Of a stretch of 64,000 bases of DNA, positions 12,001 through 24,881 are shown piece by piece (position 1 is the first letter of the stretch; the number at the start of each line of letters is the position of its first letter). A model generated the notes under the pieces. The model did no database searches, was not told where the DNA came from, and saw nothing but the letters and a program-made list of their open reading frames with translations. The position numbers were made by a program, and so were the translations under genes. Origin of the DNA: Phaseolus vulgaris (taxonomy: Eukaryota > Streptophyta > Magnoliopsida > Fabales > Fabaceae); assembly GCF_000499845.2 (NCBI RefSeq), contig NC_023758.2:13300427-13364426 (forward strand), read 5' to 3'.

Positions 12001-13029
12001 CATTGTCGCAACAGGATCATTTTGCTGTGGTACCATGGTTACCCACCTTATATCAAATAAACATCATCATCAAATAATTGCACTCTCCACATACCTATAG
12101 ATCTATAATTTGTATTTAATGCAAGCTTCTATGATTAACTAGTTAATGGGGTTTTGCTATGCTTTGATCCACACATTGGACCCCACCTTATGGTATGGTA
12201 GGTGAAGTTTCTATTTCACTCTCTGCTAATTATAAGAACAATTGCGTAAATGTTCATGACTAATGATAATACAAAACGACAAACCCAAATGTTGGTTGCT
12301 TTTGGTTACTTCGTTTAATTACCATTTATTTTTTCATCTCATTTGCAAATTTCATCAAATCAGATTATAAAATAAGTGTATTAATTTCATTAAGTAATTT
12401 GTGAAGCATACGTTAAAAAGAATGGGAGTATTAGAAAAACAATTTATCATTTTATTTAAAATTTACTATTATCAGTAAATAAGAAATTGCCCTCACATTA
12501 AAACAATTAACTTTAATAATAATCGAAGCTCAAATATAAACATGACAGTAAAAAGCATAAGTAAAAAGCATAAGATTCCTTTGGTAAAGTTAAAGCTTTA
12601 GCTAAAAGTCAAGAAGTCTCTATGCAGCACCTAACTTTTGATTAAAAAATTATATGTCATGTTTCTCTTAAACAAATAAGAGCTTTGACAAGTTCTTTAA
12701 TTATAAAAAGATAACTTTATTTTATATTTTTTCGTAAATTTAGAAAAAACAATTAATTCAAAATGATTTTCATATTTTATAGAAATAATTTCAAAATAAA
12801 ATAAAAGAGAGAAATCTTATATAAGTAAATATAAAAGTAATGTTTTTCAGACTGAACATGTCCTTGGATTTTCACTGGTAAAATAGTTAACGAAAACAAA
12901 TTTGGTTACGAATTTAGCTAACTGAATTTTTCTTTCATTTTTATACGAGAAATGTTAGATATACTTCATTTTATACAACATTTGTATAAATTTTAAAACT
13001 AATAAATAATAACATAATGCTATTTAAAA
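12001..13029. other. Intergenic, no gene seen
   Basis: AT-rich sequence between the copia remnant and the RING-gene promoter. Short open frames are not convincing. A few less AT-rich stretches (12120-12240) could be distal promoter. Confidence 0.4.
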
Positions 13030-14253
13030 TTATTGAGTGACGTTTTGAGAAACATTTAAAACTAGGGACATTGTATTAAAACAACAAAACGTAAAAAACG
13101 TTGCAATTATCAAAGAAAAATCTATATGCTCATGGAGGATGTAATAATAATTAGAAAACATAGTGCACAAAGTGGAAACGGCGCGTTTAAAGTTCAAACA
13201 GTTTATTAGGAACGCAACACAAAGAGAAGATGCGGGTGCCAGCTGTTCAACCACTTTGCTTTCTTCTCCTTCTTCCTCTGTTCGGTTAGTTAGGGTTTTA
13301 ACAATTTCACTCTCTTCTCCGCTTCGCACAATGCGCTTTTACAATCAAACTATACAACAATGCAATTCCTCCAAAAATTGAAAACGTAACACGTAATTTC
13401 TCTCACTAGAGAACTCGCACGTGCCGTTATTCTCCTGTCACGTGTGCGCTACGAGGTTCGGTTTCTCATGTGTTTTTCTTGCTTTTTATATGCTGTATTG
13501 TATTCAAGTTTCTACTATTTTATTTTCTGTTTTAAAAAGAAGTTAAGTGTAGGTTTATCTTTTTTTTTTTTGCATTTACTGTATATTTGGTAAAGTAGCA
13601 TTTGAATTTTAGTTAGATGTGGTTTCTGTGCAGTTGTGGGTATTCTTTGTGCGAATGTTTGGTTTAACTTTAGTAACCGTGTTTAGAATTTTTCTAATAT
13701 TATGTTTCTTTGATTTAGATGACACTTTTTTAATTTGTTTGGTAACTTATTAACAAATTTGATGCTTATCGCTGTGCTTGGTTTTTGCTTTAGTGATTTT
13801 TTTTAGTATAATGTTTCTGTGAATAGATGTCACCTTTTGAATTTATTGCATTTTGTCAACTTATTTGATGTTTATGGCTTAGTGTGATTGCTGAGACTAG
13901 CTTTACTTGTTTACTGTATTTTATCTCTTTCTTATGGTGGTTGAAATAAAAATGTTCTCTCTATTTTATTTAGATGGTGAATGCGGTTCTTTTCTTTTTC
14001 TGATTGTTGGGTTTTCATGTTGCTCTTGCTGGAGGTGGAATTTAGTTTCTATTGGACATGCAGGTTGAAGGTGGAAGCTATTGAGTGTTGAATTATTTGG
14101 CTTGAGAAGTTGGAACTTGTTTTTGGAAGTGTCCCTCTTCTGGTTGTGATTACTAAGTTGACCAGTGACCAAAATAGATTGGATTGGAGGCGTTCAGAAT
14201 TGGGTTTATTGTGATATTTCGAGAAAATAGCTAAAACGGGGTCTCTTTGTTGT
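13030..14253 (+). promoter_or_regulatory. Promoter and 5' leader region of the RING-finger gene
   Basis: CT-rich leader-like sequence at 13250-13330 contains TTAGGGTTTTA, a telo-box-like motif common near plant transcription starts. Two CACGTG G-boxes follow (13418-13423, 13439-13444). A probable leader intron ends with ACATGCAG near 14063, which would make 14064-14253 untranslated leader. If transcription starts before 13330, a 16-codon upstream ORF starting with ATG at 13331 would lie in the leader. The exact start site cannot be read from sequence alone. Confidence 0.45.
13418..13444. promoter_or_regulatory. Two G-box motifs (CACGTG) 21 bp apart
   Basis: CACGTG occurs at 13418-13423 and 13439-13444, start to start 21 bp, about two helical turns. 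This element is bound by plant bHLH and bZIP factors. The pair lies upstream of the RING gene's coding region in a GC-richer island; whether it is promoter or leader depends on the transcription start. Confidence 0.6.
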
Positions 14254-17200
14254 GTGGCTTCAAGGCCACATGGATCAAATGCAGGCAGTAGGGACTGGTC
14301 CATGGGTCCAAATGAGCCCTTCTGGCGAACAAATTCAAGTTTTTCACCACCTCCAACGAGGTGGGATTTCAGATTCCAGTCTGAAGGGATACCGTATAGT
14401 GCGAATGACAGCATTCAACTCTACGGGTCTTCTACATCATCAAATGATAAAGAAAGTAGGGGCTGGGTCCGAGGCAACCACCTATATGATCTTCACTATT
14501 CTGCTTCAGATGGTACTGGTATTCTCCTCAGCAGTCCATCTGACCTTTCTCAGGGTCCTCAGTGGACACCTCCTACAATACAAGAAATCAGTATTGACAA
14601 TTATGAAACTTCAGCTAGGAAAGGTAAATCCTTTAATATATGAATTTTCAAAGTAGTATGACGTAGATGTTTGTAAACAACAGGTAGCACTTGCTGCCAA
14701 GATACGATTATATATTCCCTAAGATCTTTTAAATGGAGTTGTTGTTCTATCTTTTCTTTTTCCTTCTTGAAACTTATTGCTCCATTTGCTTTCATCGATG
14801 TTTATTATGTAAAATAGTTGGACTTTCAAATAGAGGGGAGGCAGCAAGTCTGGTATGTAATGTTGAGGATGAAACATGTAATTGTTCCTTCCTGCCTATG
14901 ATAAGTGTCAGCCAGCAGTGTTGAGTAATATTAGCTTTTACTTATTGATATGGTGAATAACATAAGGCAACCATTTTGATAATGTTGCAGGAAAATAGTT
15001 GAAATTTAAATGTAAAGTTAAAAGTAATTATGAAAAAGAAGACTTGCTTTTTGCAGGTTGCAGAAAGATGATTGAGGGTTGAGGTCAAGCAATGTTGTAT
15101 GGATTTGGAATTTGGATGCGTGCCTTTTAGAGATTAATCAGGGTTTGGTTACCAAGGCATTGTATGTTGATTACTTCATATAAAGTAGAACGGAGTTCAG
15201 ACTCTGACTGCTTGTAAAAAATGGTTTACATATGAGATAATGAAGCCTTAATGCTGTTAGGGCAGTTAGTCTCTATAGAGGTTGCTTCCAGAAGGGTCTT
15301 TTTAGTAATCCAAAGCTAAAAAATTTCATTTACATCCTATTTGTATACAGCCTAGTGAAATAGAGAGGAAGTTGTTAATTGTATGAGTGGTATTTTATTG
15401 TATTGTATTGTACTGTCTGTATGTATAATAGTTCACTGCTAGATAATTAAGGCCTGTTTAGATTGAGAAAATGCTTTCGTGCATATTTTCTCATCACTAT
15501 TAAATACAGAAAGCTACTTAGTTTTCACCTTGTTTCATAATTTTAAAATTTATAGAATAAAAGCAAAAGCCGAAGTGACACTTTTGTAGTTAAAAGTGAA
15601 CATAGAATATGAAAACAGAACATTTTCTCAATCTAAAGGATCTCTTAAGTTACTTTTAGTTCCGTCCTACTGAAAAAGTGTTTGGGGAAAAAAAGTGCTC
15701 AACAATCTTGTTGGTTATTATCAAATACTCATTATGTTCCTTTGACATTTACTATGAAGGAATGAAACAATACACAATAAACATGTTTTTGGTCATTTTT
15801 TGTTTGTAGAGCTAGGGCTTACATCAAATTGTAGAGAGCTGAACTAGTATTTCTGTTGATTGCCAGGTCTTCTGTAGCATGACATGACATGAGGAAACCC
15901 ATATATTGATAAATCTGGTCTCAGTACAGAATTGAGTCATGATTTCTTCTAATTCTGCCTCTAAATTATATAGCTTTAACTTTTTCATTTTTTAATTTGT
16001 GAAACGTAATAATTTTCCTTTTACTGTGAATCATGGTATCATTCGATTCCTTGAGAATTGACTTTGGATCATAATTTATCTGTTTGTTAATGTGTCAATC
16101 TTTATATTCGGGGTAGCAATTGATGGTACTGTTAAATCGTTCTGATATTAGTAACATTAAAACTGTTGCATTCAATTTTGTTTGCGGTTTATTTTTTCAC
16201 TATAAACTTGTTTGTTGTTAATTCTGCATATTGAACTGCTCCCTTCTCATTTGTACTTTTGATAGATCATCATCCTTCTGCGGGCAGGACATCTTTTACT
16301 CCCACTAAGGAGGTACTTTTCCGCTTAAGAACTACTAAGCAAATATTCGGGCGGCAATAATTTCTCACGTTTTTGTCTTAAGAAATAAGCTAACAGGTAA
16401 GGAATATATGCAGGGAACATCTGTAAATCCAAACAGTGGGTGCTCAACATCATCTCTGTCGGAAAGTAGTGAATCTGAGTCTACTACAAAATCACATTTA
16501 TCCTGTCAGAGGAATTTCTCTAATCTTCGTTCTTTCATCTCTAAACCCATTCATCCTATGTCTTTTAATGATCTAAAAACTACTAGAGATGCCTTTGATC
16601 CTGCAGTTACAGATTTTACAGAGTTTGATACTTCTACTCCACTCCGAGATGGCCAGTGTTGGAGTAGTGCCAGCAGCAGTCAAGAGTTTGCTGATGTTAC
16701 TGAGTCATTTGAATTAGAACCACCTGGTGGACCACATTTTCCTTCCGATGGATTTAGGTGTGGCTTGTGTGAAAGATTTCTCTTGCAGAGATCACCTTGG
16801 AGTTCTCGTCGCATTGTGAGAAGTGGAGACATGCCTACAATTGGGGTTCTTCCTTGTTGTCATGCATTTCATTGTGAATGTTTGGAGCAAACAACACCAA
16901 AGACACGGAAAATCGATCCTCCTTGTCCTGTATGTGTAAAATTGGAAGAGGAAAATTCTCCTGATCACCGGGGCTTTTTGAGATTGACGAATGGTTTTCC
17001 TAGGCATAAATCATCTCGTGGCGATGGACCTTCCAGACCTTGGGGCTGTGCACAGGTTGGTGATTGTGTTGAAGGTGCTCTGCATGCGCCCCCACGCAAT
17101 GCTATGTTCATGCTTAATCTTAGGAAGAACCTTTCGCTGAAGGGTAGTCTAAGTAAGGAATTTCCAGGTAAGGTGAGGAAAAATGGGACATTTTCTTCAC

Positions 17201-17280
17201 AGCTGTTTAGTGGAAGTTCGGCTGATGGGAAGGAAGTTGGTTGCTCCAAGGCTACTGCAAGTTCAAGTGTGTGGAGGTAA
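14254..17280 (+). CDS. RING-finger protein (putative E3 ubiquitin ligase), three coding exons, start codon GTG
   Basis: Coding exons: 14254-14623, 16266-16312 and 16414-17280, joined with matching phases at GT-AG sites; TAA stop at 17278. The product is ~427 residues. The N-terminal half is Ser/Gly-rich and disordered (PNEPFWRTNSSFSPPPTRWD, DLSQGPQWTPPTIQE). Exon 3 carries the C-terminal RING-like domain: CGLCERFL, then GVLPCCHAFHCECLEQ and CPVC, giving paired Cys/His ligands with an unusually long first loop. The family is plant-specific RING/U-box-type; E3 ligase activity is inferred. The tail has a conserved-looking WGCAQVGDCVEGALHAPPRN segment. Oddity: homologous proteins as I remember them begin M-A-S, but here that codon is GTG (14254). 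An in-frame stop lies upstream at 14212 and no in-frame ATG lies between. The next ATG (14270) is out of frame, and the first in-frame ATG is 14302. Either translation starts at 14302 or at the GTG, or an upstream exon supplies the start. Confidence 0.82.
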
Positions 17281-18560
17281 TAGCAAATGTTGGTAAGTTG
17301 TGACTTACACCTAGAGATTTGCAGAAGCTGACTCTCCCACTTTGTTGAGCAAAATTTGACTCTCCCTAACCTGTTCCACATTTTGTATAGATTCATTTGT
17401 TGTATGTGTTTTGGAATTCACACCTGAAACTTTATCTTATTTTGCCTAATTTTATGTATTTAATTAGTTTCATCTTCAGTTAGGGTTTTAAAACATTTTC
17501 TTTTGCTGATTGAAAGTTTAATTAAATTTTCCGTACAGGCTAATATTGCATATATAATGAACTACGTTGAGGATTGTAGAGGAATATGCAATGCTCAAAA
17601 GTTTTGTTTAGGATAATGCTCAGTGGTCGTTTTTGTCTGAAACTAATCTGATTTTATTTTCAAGAGTTTCTAAAAGCAGGAAATTAAAGTAGAACATGTT
17701 TTCTTGAAACAAATAATCTTTTCCACTTCAGAGAAAAAACTATAAGTTCAATATTAAGTAAATTGAGTTGTCTCACGAGTTAAATATTTTTTATGATTAA
17801 AATTTTAAATTTTGGTACTAAACATTAAATTTTAATAGAGATAACACTTAACATTTTGAAATATTTTGAAAGATTAAAACTTAATTTACCCTTAATCGTA
17901 TTATTGTTTTCATGCTATTTTAACAATTAATGTCTATCCAGTGCCTGAAATTACAGCAAGCCCAATTCCTTTTTTTTTTTCTTTCTAAAATAGGATTTAA
18001 ACCTCGGAAAATTCTTCTTAAACCCAGTTTTTTAATCTGCACCTACATAGTTTTAAATTTTCGAAGATGTCCTTCATTCTGAAAATAAAAATCCAAAATT
18101 GGAAATAACATATGGAAAAAGTAGATCTGGAATGGAAGAGATTAATATGTTCTGGGAATAAAAATTCTAAATAGAATTCAAAAATCAATATCCCATTTTA
18201 GAAATAAAAAATCTGCACAAAAATTTCGTTTCAAAAATGAAATCTGGAAACATATTTTACAAAAGGGGTCCCAAATGTATTTGTAGATATTCCTTCATTT
18301 TATTTAAGGGTATTTTCGCCTTTTCACACTGAAATTGGTGCAGTGGTGCAGGAAGTAATTGTCTTAAACCTCTGACCTGGACTCCCCTTTAATGGATGGC
18401 CCACCACAATACTGGCCTTATTTCAAGGCAATGTACATTTAAATGGGGATTCTTTCTTCCTACACTACCGTACCTTCTTGTGCCACCCTCGTACTAAATG
18501 TGAAAATATCGTTTTGTTCTTTTTTTTTTGCGCCACTCTCTTGGTTTTGAAATAAGCCTA
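17281..18560. other. 3' UTR of the RING gene and intergenic sequence
   Basis: The first ~350 bases are probably 3' UTR. The rest is AT-rich with no convincing coding region. Confidence 0.4.
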
Positions 18561-18563
18561 TGG

Positions 18564-18598
18564 ATTATGTAATCCAGATATATTCCGGATTACATAAT
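18564..18598. repeat. 12-bp perfect inverted repeat beside the GA tract
   Basis: ATTATGTAATCC (18564-18575) and GGATTACATAAT (18587-18598) form a perfect 12-bp stem with an 11-nt spacer. It lies 23 bp before the GA microsatellite; a hairpin may have contributed to its instability. Confidence 0.75.
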
Positions 18599-18622
18599 TC
18601 AGAAGTCAATCTCATATTTAGA

Positions 18623-18981
<359 letters not shown>

Positions 18982-18984
<3 letters not shown>

Positions 18985-21932
18985 AAATGTGAATATTTTT
19001 TCAACTTATATATCATGGAACCTGGTTCTCTAAATGTAAATATTTTCAATTGTTGATGAAAAGGTAATAATTGATATAAATTATTCACATAATAAATCAT
19101 GAATTTATTAAATATTATTTGCTAATTATCTTATAAACTAGTAAAACAAGTTAATTATTTCCATGATTTTTTAGAGGAGTCAATGAATGAACTCCACTTT
19201 AAAATAAGATGTGTAAAGTGAGAAAGTAAAAAATAATTTTTTTGTTAATTTAAAGTGGGTGGAATGAAATTTAAAAGGCACTTTAATTAAAAACAAGCGT
19301 AGGTAGATTCTTCTTTTTATACTTGATAACATTTGAAAGAATGATTGACACAGAAGGAAGATACGCAAGGCACAGCACATGATTGCATAGTTGGATTAGC
19401 ATAGAAGAAAGACAAAATCCACAAAATATCTCACATCCTTTCTGCTCATAACTCATCCATTGTACCTTAGCCCAAGACCAAGATGTTACATCTCTGCCTG
19501 CACCACAAAGATCTCCATCAACACAATGTGGAACTAACCCATTTATAGTACACATTATTTAACCTAAGGTTAACCTATGAAAAATGTTTGCTAGAGTGAA
19601 ATAAAGAATAATAAACTCAAGAAATATAGAGGAAAAACTCTTGTTTGATTGAAAAATAATTATAAGATTTATTATTGAAAAATAAAAGTACTATTTTCAT
19701 GTCTTATTTTTTTTAATTTTTTCTCGCCGCCAATTTCAATATTTACAAACAAGAAGGGGTCACAAGAATGGAAAGAATAATAGTGTAACATAAAATTAGA
19801 GTGTATTATTCTCTCTTTATTTTTACTCATCTCAGTGTATATTTCGAGATAAAAGTGTTGTAACTTTAAACTAGTATTATTTCAAAAACTTTCTTACATG
19901 CTTCTTTCTACAAGGTTATTTTTCATGCATATTAGGTCAAATTAAGTGCAAATTTTTAGGATTACATGGAAAAAGAAGTCGAAACAGAAAACAAAGTGAT
20001 AAAAAAATGATTATTGGTTGAGGGTACTAATCTAATATGTTTGAGGAAAAGGGTAAACAGCATGGCATGCGTGGGTAGCTATCTTCCCAATAGCACTGAA
20101 ATGGACCAACTATAGTATCTTAGCATTCCCCCACAAGGTACTACTAATAGGACCCCATGGCCAAGTTTAGTTTCTGATGGCATTCAAATTTGAAGAGTTT
20201 TCAATATTGATAACTACTTGAAGGGACCATTCTCACTGCTTTCTCCTGTCATGTGCTTCTGCCTACTTAGCTCTAGACAATTGCACATTGTATTCACAAA
20301 CGTGATGCATAAATAGGGTTTTGGAATTGCCTACTGTCTATGCCATGTCCAATCACTACATGAAGTTCAAAACCTAAACAGAAGATGCTAAATTCATATG
20401 CCATTGAGACTAAGACATTAAGGCAACAATTTTAGTTTTTCTAATCACTCTGTGCTTCTCTTCTTTTCACTTGTTTCAAAGAAAGCGTTTTATGTATTCA
20501 TGACATGCATGAGTGTGTATATACGAAATAGATAAAAAAAAAATCTAACTTTTATATATATATATATATATATATATTAATTTGAATGGAGGTTTGTTAA
20601 TAAATGATATAATAACTTCTAGTAAGATGTGCGAATAGGGGCTTTCCGAACCCTTATAAGTGTCAACAGTTTTTTTAAAAAATGAGTAAAGTTTTATATA
20701 TTTTGATTTTTCACTTCATTTTTCACTTTTCTTCCTTTTTACACTTCACCAGAGACATATATTTTGTTGTTCATGTCCTAGAAAATCATCCCCAACTCTT
20801 CGAATCTTTATCTCTCAATCAAAGGAAAAAAATATTTAAAATTTTTGAAGCTCCATTTCTCTCGACTTGTATTAAGACTTCCAATTGATATATTCATTTT
20901 CCTTTTCCTCTATTTAGTTTTTCAGAATTGGTTTTCATCTTTCCCATTTATCATATCCTAGATCACTTCTTTTCCAACTCTTAGTACATTGTTTTTGTTT
21001 TTTTAACAAATTGTATTGTTCTTATGTGGTGCATTTTTCTTCTAAAATTACAATGTTTTTGCGAGTTTATTGTTTCTGATCTAATTTGGTGCGGTTGACA
21101 AACTATAGGTATCTTTTGAGGAAGATTAAACCAATATAAAATTTGATAATATGATATTTCTTCTCTTTTTAAGGTTATTTACTGTGATATTGTGTTCTTG
21201 CTAATTTAACTAATTGATATTAATTGATTTCATGTGTCTTTGTTAATCAATTGAAATTTTAATTTGTTAATTTGTCTGCAAATATTTTCAATCGTTGATT
21301 TTTAGAAACTTCATTCTCAAGCTTTTCTTTTTCTAAATTTAGACTATAAAAAGACAGCTTGAATACACATGAAGCATCAATTCCACCTTACCATCTTTGA
21401 TGCTACCCCACTAGTGGCACGATCAATTAAGAATGAAAACTCAAATTTTTTATCCTTGGTATAAGCCAGACTGAGAAAAAGAAAATAGAATTGTTTTATT
21501 TACATTTTGTCAAGATTGTAGAAAACCCATAAACTTTAAAGCAACAAAACTAATAGATGCTACTCTCAAGTTCTTCTATTTAATTTTCGAGTCTTGCATG
21601 CTCTAACATTATCTATAATCAAAACATGAAATCCTAATAAAATTAAGAGGGTTAAAGAATTTTACCGGATAATAATTTAGCGTCTTGGATTTAGGTTTTG
21701 ATTTTAGAGTTTAGGTTATATTGTTGAGTAACTTGAAAGGGTCAATCATTTCTATAATCTCCGAAACTGCATGACATTTTTAAGGCTCATACATGTCAAT
21801 GTTGCAATTTTTTCTCCTCGATGATTTCACTGTACAGAGAAAAAAAAACATAAAGAACTCGTTTGAGAAAATCTGGGCATTGGAATCAATGTAAAACTAC
21901 TTGTGTGTGGTCATATTTGTTCTCATACGGGA
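18982..21932. other. AT-rich intergenic sequence
   Basis: No gene recognised. It contains a short (TA)n run at 20551-20579 and a minus-strand 90-codon open frame at 19283-19555 that resembles nothing I know. The stretch 20040-20300 is less AT-rich but shows no open frame. Confidence 0.35.
20551..20579. repeat. (TA)n microsatellite
   Basis: About 13 TA units directly readable in the sequence. Confidence 0.9.
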
Positions 21933-22299
21933 TTACCTCAAGAAAATAATTGAATAAAAATCAATTTAAAAAAAAAATTAATTATTATATTGACTAAATT
22001 AAAAATTAAAAACTTTTGGTTTCTAAATTAGTTTCTATTATTGATAAATAATTTCTAATTTGATATCTAATTAACTACCAAGGTTTTTGCTACCAAAGTT
22101 AAAATCTAAATAATTGGTAATTATTTAAAACCTTGATAGCTAATTAAATACAAATTTAGAAACTATTTATTAATAATATAAACTAATTTAGAAACCAATA
22201 ATTTTTTAGTCTCTAAAATGATTTTTAATTTAATCACTATAACAACTAATTATTTTTTATCTCTAAAATTGCTTTCTATTTAGTAATTTTTTTGTAGTG
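21933..22299. mobile_element. Degenerate copy of the palindromic CACTA-ended MITE
   Basis: The right end is TTTTTTTGTAGTG (ending 22299). The left end is worn (TACCTCAAGAAAATAATTGA near 21933-21952). The interior carries the same mirror-image phrases as the intact copies (TTTCTAAATTAGTTTCTAT and its complement). No target duplication could be assigned because the left edge is eroded. Confidence 0.7.
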
Positions 22300-22597
22300 T
22301 CTCTTTTCTAACAAGGAATGATATATTGACAACTTGCTTCATTATACAACCTTTAATTGATGAAATAAAAAAAAGGGTATTTTTATCATTTCATATAAAA
22401 ATTGAAATTTTAGATAAAGAAAGAGGGTTGTATACAGAAGTAAGGTTGTCAATGTATCATTTTTCTTTTCCAACTCCATTAGTAGGAATTGAACCAATCT
22501 TCGTAAATAAACTCAATTCCACAACCTTATTATTTGCTATTTTACTACTCCAGCCTACAGAATCCATGTTAGGCCAATTAAAGTAAACTTCATAAGA

Positions 22598-22968
22598 CAC
22601 TACAAGAAAATCATGAAATAGAAACTCATTTTTAGAGACTAAAATAATTAGTTGCAATAGTAACTAAATTAGAGACCATTTTAGAAACTAAATTTTTTTT
22701 TGGTTTCTAAATTAGTTTCTATTATTGTTAAATAGTTTCTAAATTGGTATCTAATTAGCAACCAAAGTTTTTGAGACCAAATTTAGAAACTAAATAATTG
22801 GTAGTTAAAATCTTAGTTGTTAATTAGATGTCAATTAAGAAACTATTTAACAATAATAGAAACTAATTTTTTATTTAGTTTCTAAAATGGTTTCTAATTT
22901 AGTTACTACTGCAACTAATTATTTTAGTCTATAAAAATTGGTTTCTATTTCATGATTTTCTTGTAGTG
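22598..22968. mobile_element. Palindromic CACTA-ended MITE, 371 bp
   Basis: Starts CACTACAAGAAAATCATGAA, ends with its reverse complement ...TTGTAGTG, and is flanked by the 3-bp duplication AGA (22595-22597, 22969-22971). Nearly the whole element is one inverted repeat, so a transcript would fold into a hairpin with arms of roughly 180 nt. It has no coding capacity. Same family as 21933, 42188, 43672, 44545 and 60208. Confidence 0.9.
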
Positions 22969-22971
22969 AGA

Positions 22972-23956
22972 CCAGCCAACTTAGAATGAATTTCACTTCA
23001 ACATGGTCTTTATTTGTCTTTGTAAAGCCAGTAACCTAAAAAGTTAATGAACAAATAGTAAGAAAAGGTTATTCATGAAAAATCAAAGCATTCAAATATT
23101 CAATTAAAGCATGATTTTTTTACTATCACGTTTTTTCTTTTCCTTTCAAGAAGGTGTAGGCTTTGATTATTAAACCACTAAAACTATAAAACTATAGTCT
23201 AAAATCAGTGATTAAATGTCATCCAATACGATCTAAGATAATGTGACATGGTTCCTGCCTTCTAGTCTTGAATGCATTCACTCCATTATAAAGATTTAGA
23301 TTGTGTATCACTTGCCTCAATAAAAGGAATAGCTAAGAAACACTAATACTCAACATCCACTATTGTATCTTGAAATTCATAAATTTATTACAATATAGAA
23401 TATATGGAACTGGAAAATATAAGTTAAACAAAAAGCATAATATTTAAAAGACTAAATACATGCTTGACTTAATAAATTTACTGAGCTACTGACCTGATAA
23501 ATGCAAGAGCTAAATTTTGGATGAACTTCATCAACTAGTGGTTGGTGGGCACCTACTCTCATCAAATAAATCAAAATGCAAATATAGAGACTAGATGTAT
23601 TAGAAATATAAAAATCTTAAAAGGAAATTTAGCAGGACAACTAGAAAATAACAAACCATGATACTTTGTTAGAATTTGTTTGGGAATATCTTGTTGTCCA
23701 TTTAGAGTTTATATAAAGAATTCTATTTTATATAAAAACGAATTTAAGATATTACTAGGTTCAAGGAAAAACCTTATTGATCTCATATCAGGGTGATGAC
23801 GAGTCTCAGATCAGTTTTAAAATTTGAAAGAGTGACAGATTCTGGAGCCTCAACTATTGTTATTGCTTCCTTCTTATCAAACCCAAAAAATGAGCTTGCT
23901 ATCAAGCGATTCAATCCATTAAAACTATTAATAAAAATTAAATCTTCGATATGGTA
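22972..23956. other. Intergenic, no gene seen
   Basis: AT-rich sequence between the MITE and the LINE insertion. The open frame at 23793-24002 crosses into the LINE and is fortuitous. Confidence 0.4.
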
Positions 23957-23971
23957 CTTAGTTGATGGTGG

Positions 23972-24580
23972 GTTTTGTAAGTTCAGATTCCTGATTTTAT
24001 GATGGGTTTATTGAGAAATATATCGTATAGCAGTATCTTTGGATGGTGACAAATCTAATGTAATTAAGTCCAAGGAATTTGGAAATTTCCTTTTTGCAGT
24101 TGTAGGAACTATTTTCTATGGATGTCAAGCTACTTTTTGACTTCGATGTGTGGATCTGGAAGGATATCATGATGTTGGTTTTTGTGTGTGTTTCGATTAC
24201 TAGTAGGGGTTAAGCTTTATGGAAAACGAAGCATTATTTCTGTAGTATCTTCATGGGTGTTACTGAGCGTGAATGACACAATTTCTTGTTGTCCTATTGT
24301 TGCATTAGTAGTATGATGTGTTTTCTTTTGTGTAGATTTGTTTATATTAGAATTATTCAGGTCTGTAGGGATTTTCCTTCCTTTAGACGTGTACTAGGTT
24401 TTGTGCTACTTTTTTGCTGGCTTTTCTACACATAGTTGTTTTCTTTCTTTTTTTCCTTTGCTTTTATGGGTTTTGGAAGAATGTACAGATAACTTGTCTA
24501 TCTCTTTTGTATAAGGGTTGAAGTACCCCTAAAGTACTCCTTGTTCTTTTATTCTATTAATTATTCGTCGATAAAAAAAA
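23972..24580 (+). mobile_element. 5'-truncated LINE (L1 type), ~609 bp
   Basis: Ends in a short A-run (24573-24580) after a plant LINE-like tail (GGGTTGAAGTACCCCTAAAG). It is flanked by a 15-bp target duplication with one mismatch: CTTAGTTGATGGTGG at 23957-23971 and CTTAGTTGATGATGG at 24581-24595. No reverse transcriptase is left; only the 3' non-coding part was copied. The young-looking duplication suggests a fairly recent insertion. Confidence 0.8.
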
Positions 24581-24881
24581 CTTAGTTGATGATGGTATAT
24601 CCAAATTCAAAAGTCCCAACGAATCGAACTACCACATGATAGAATAAAAAAACATAATAAGAAATAAAGTCACACGCATTGTACATTAACTGTTCAAAAA
24701 AATTTGAACATCAAATTCATTACTTTGTTTGATTGTTCAGAGTAGCCAAATGTAAATACGTTGGTAATAACTACCTAACATGGTAGCCTCCTCTTCTTCT
24801 AGCATTGTTTTTTATTTATGTTTTTAAATGGAGATGCAGAAGCTTGTAGGAAATGAAGGAATATAAATTTATGTTCGAAGT

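Noticed and set aside
14252..14656. 134-codon frame overlapping RING exon 1
   Set aside because: It is an alternative frame over the exon and runs into the intron; the spliced RING frame has the conserved product. It matters only as an out-of-frame start risk.
19283..19555. 90-codon minus-strand frame as a small secreted or Cys-rich protein gene
   Set aside because: Six or more Cys residues are present but no signal peptide, no good start context and no recognised pattern; left unannotated.
21366..21411. AGCATCAA ... TTGATGCT inverted repeat as a possible miRNA precursor
   Set aside because: Only 8 bp of pairing with a 15-nt loop; too short for a plant miRNA foldback.
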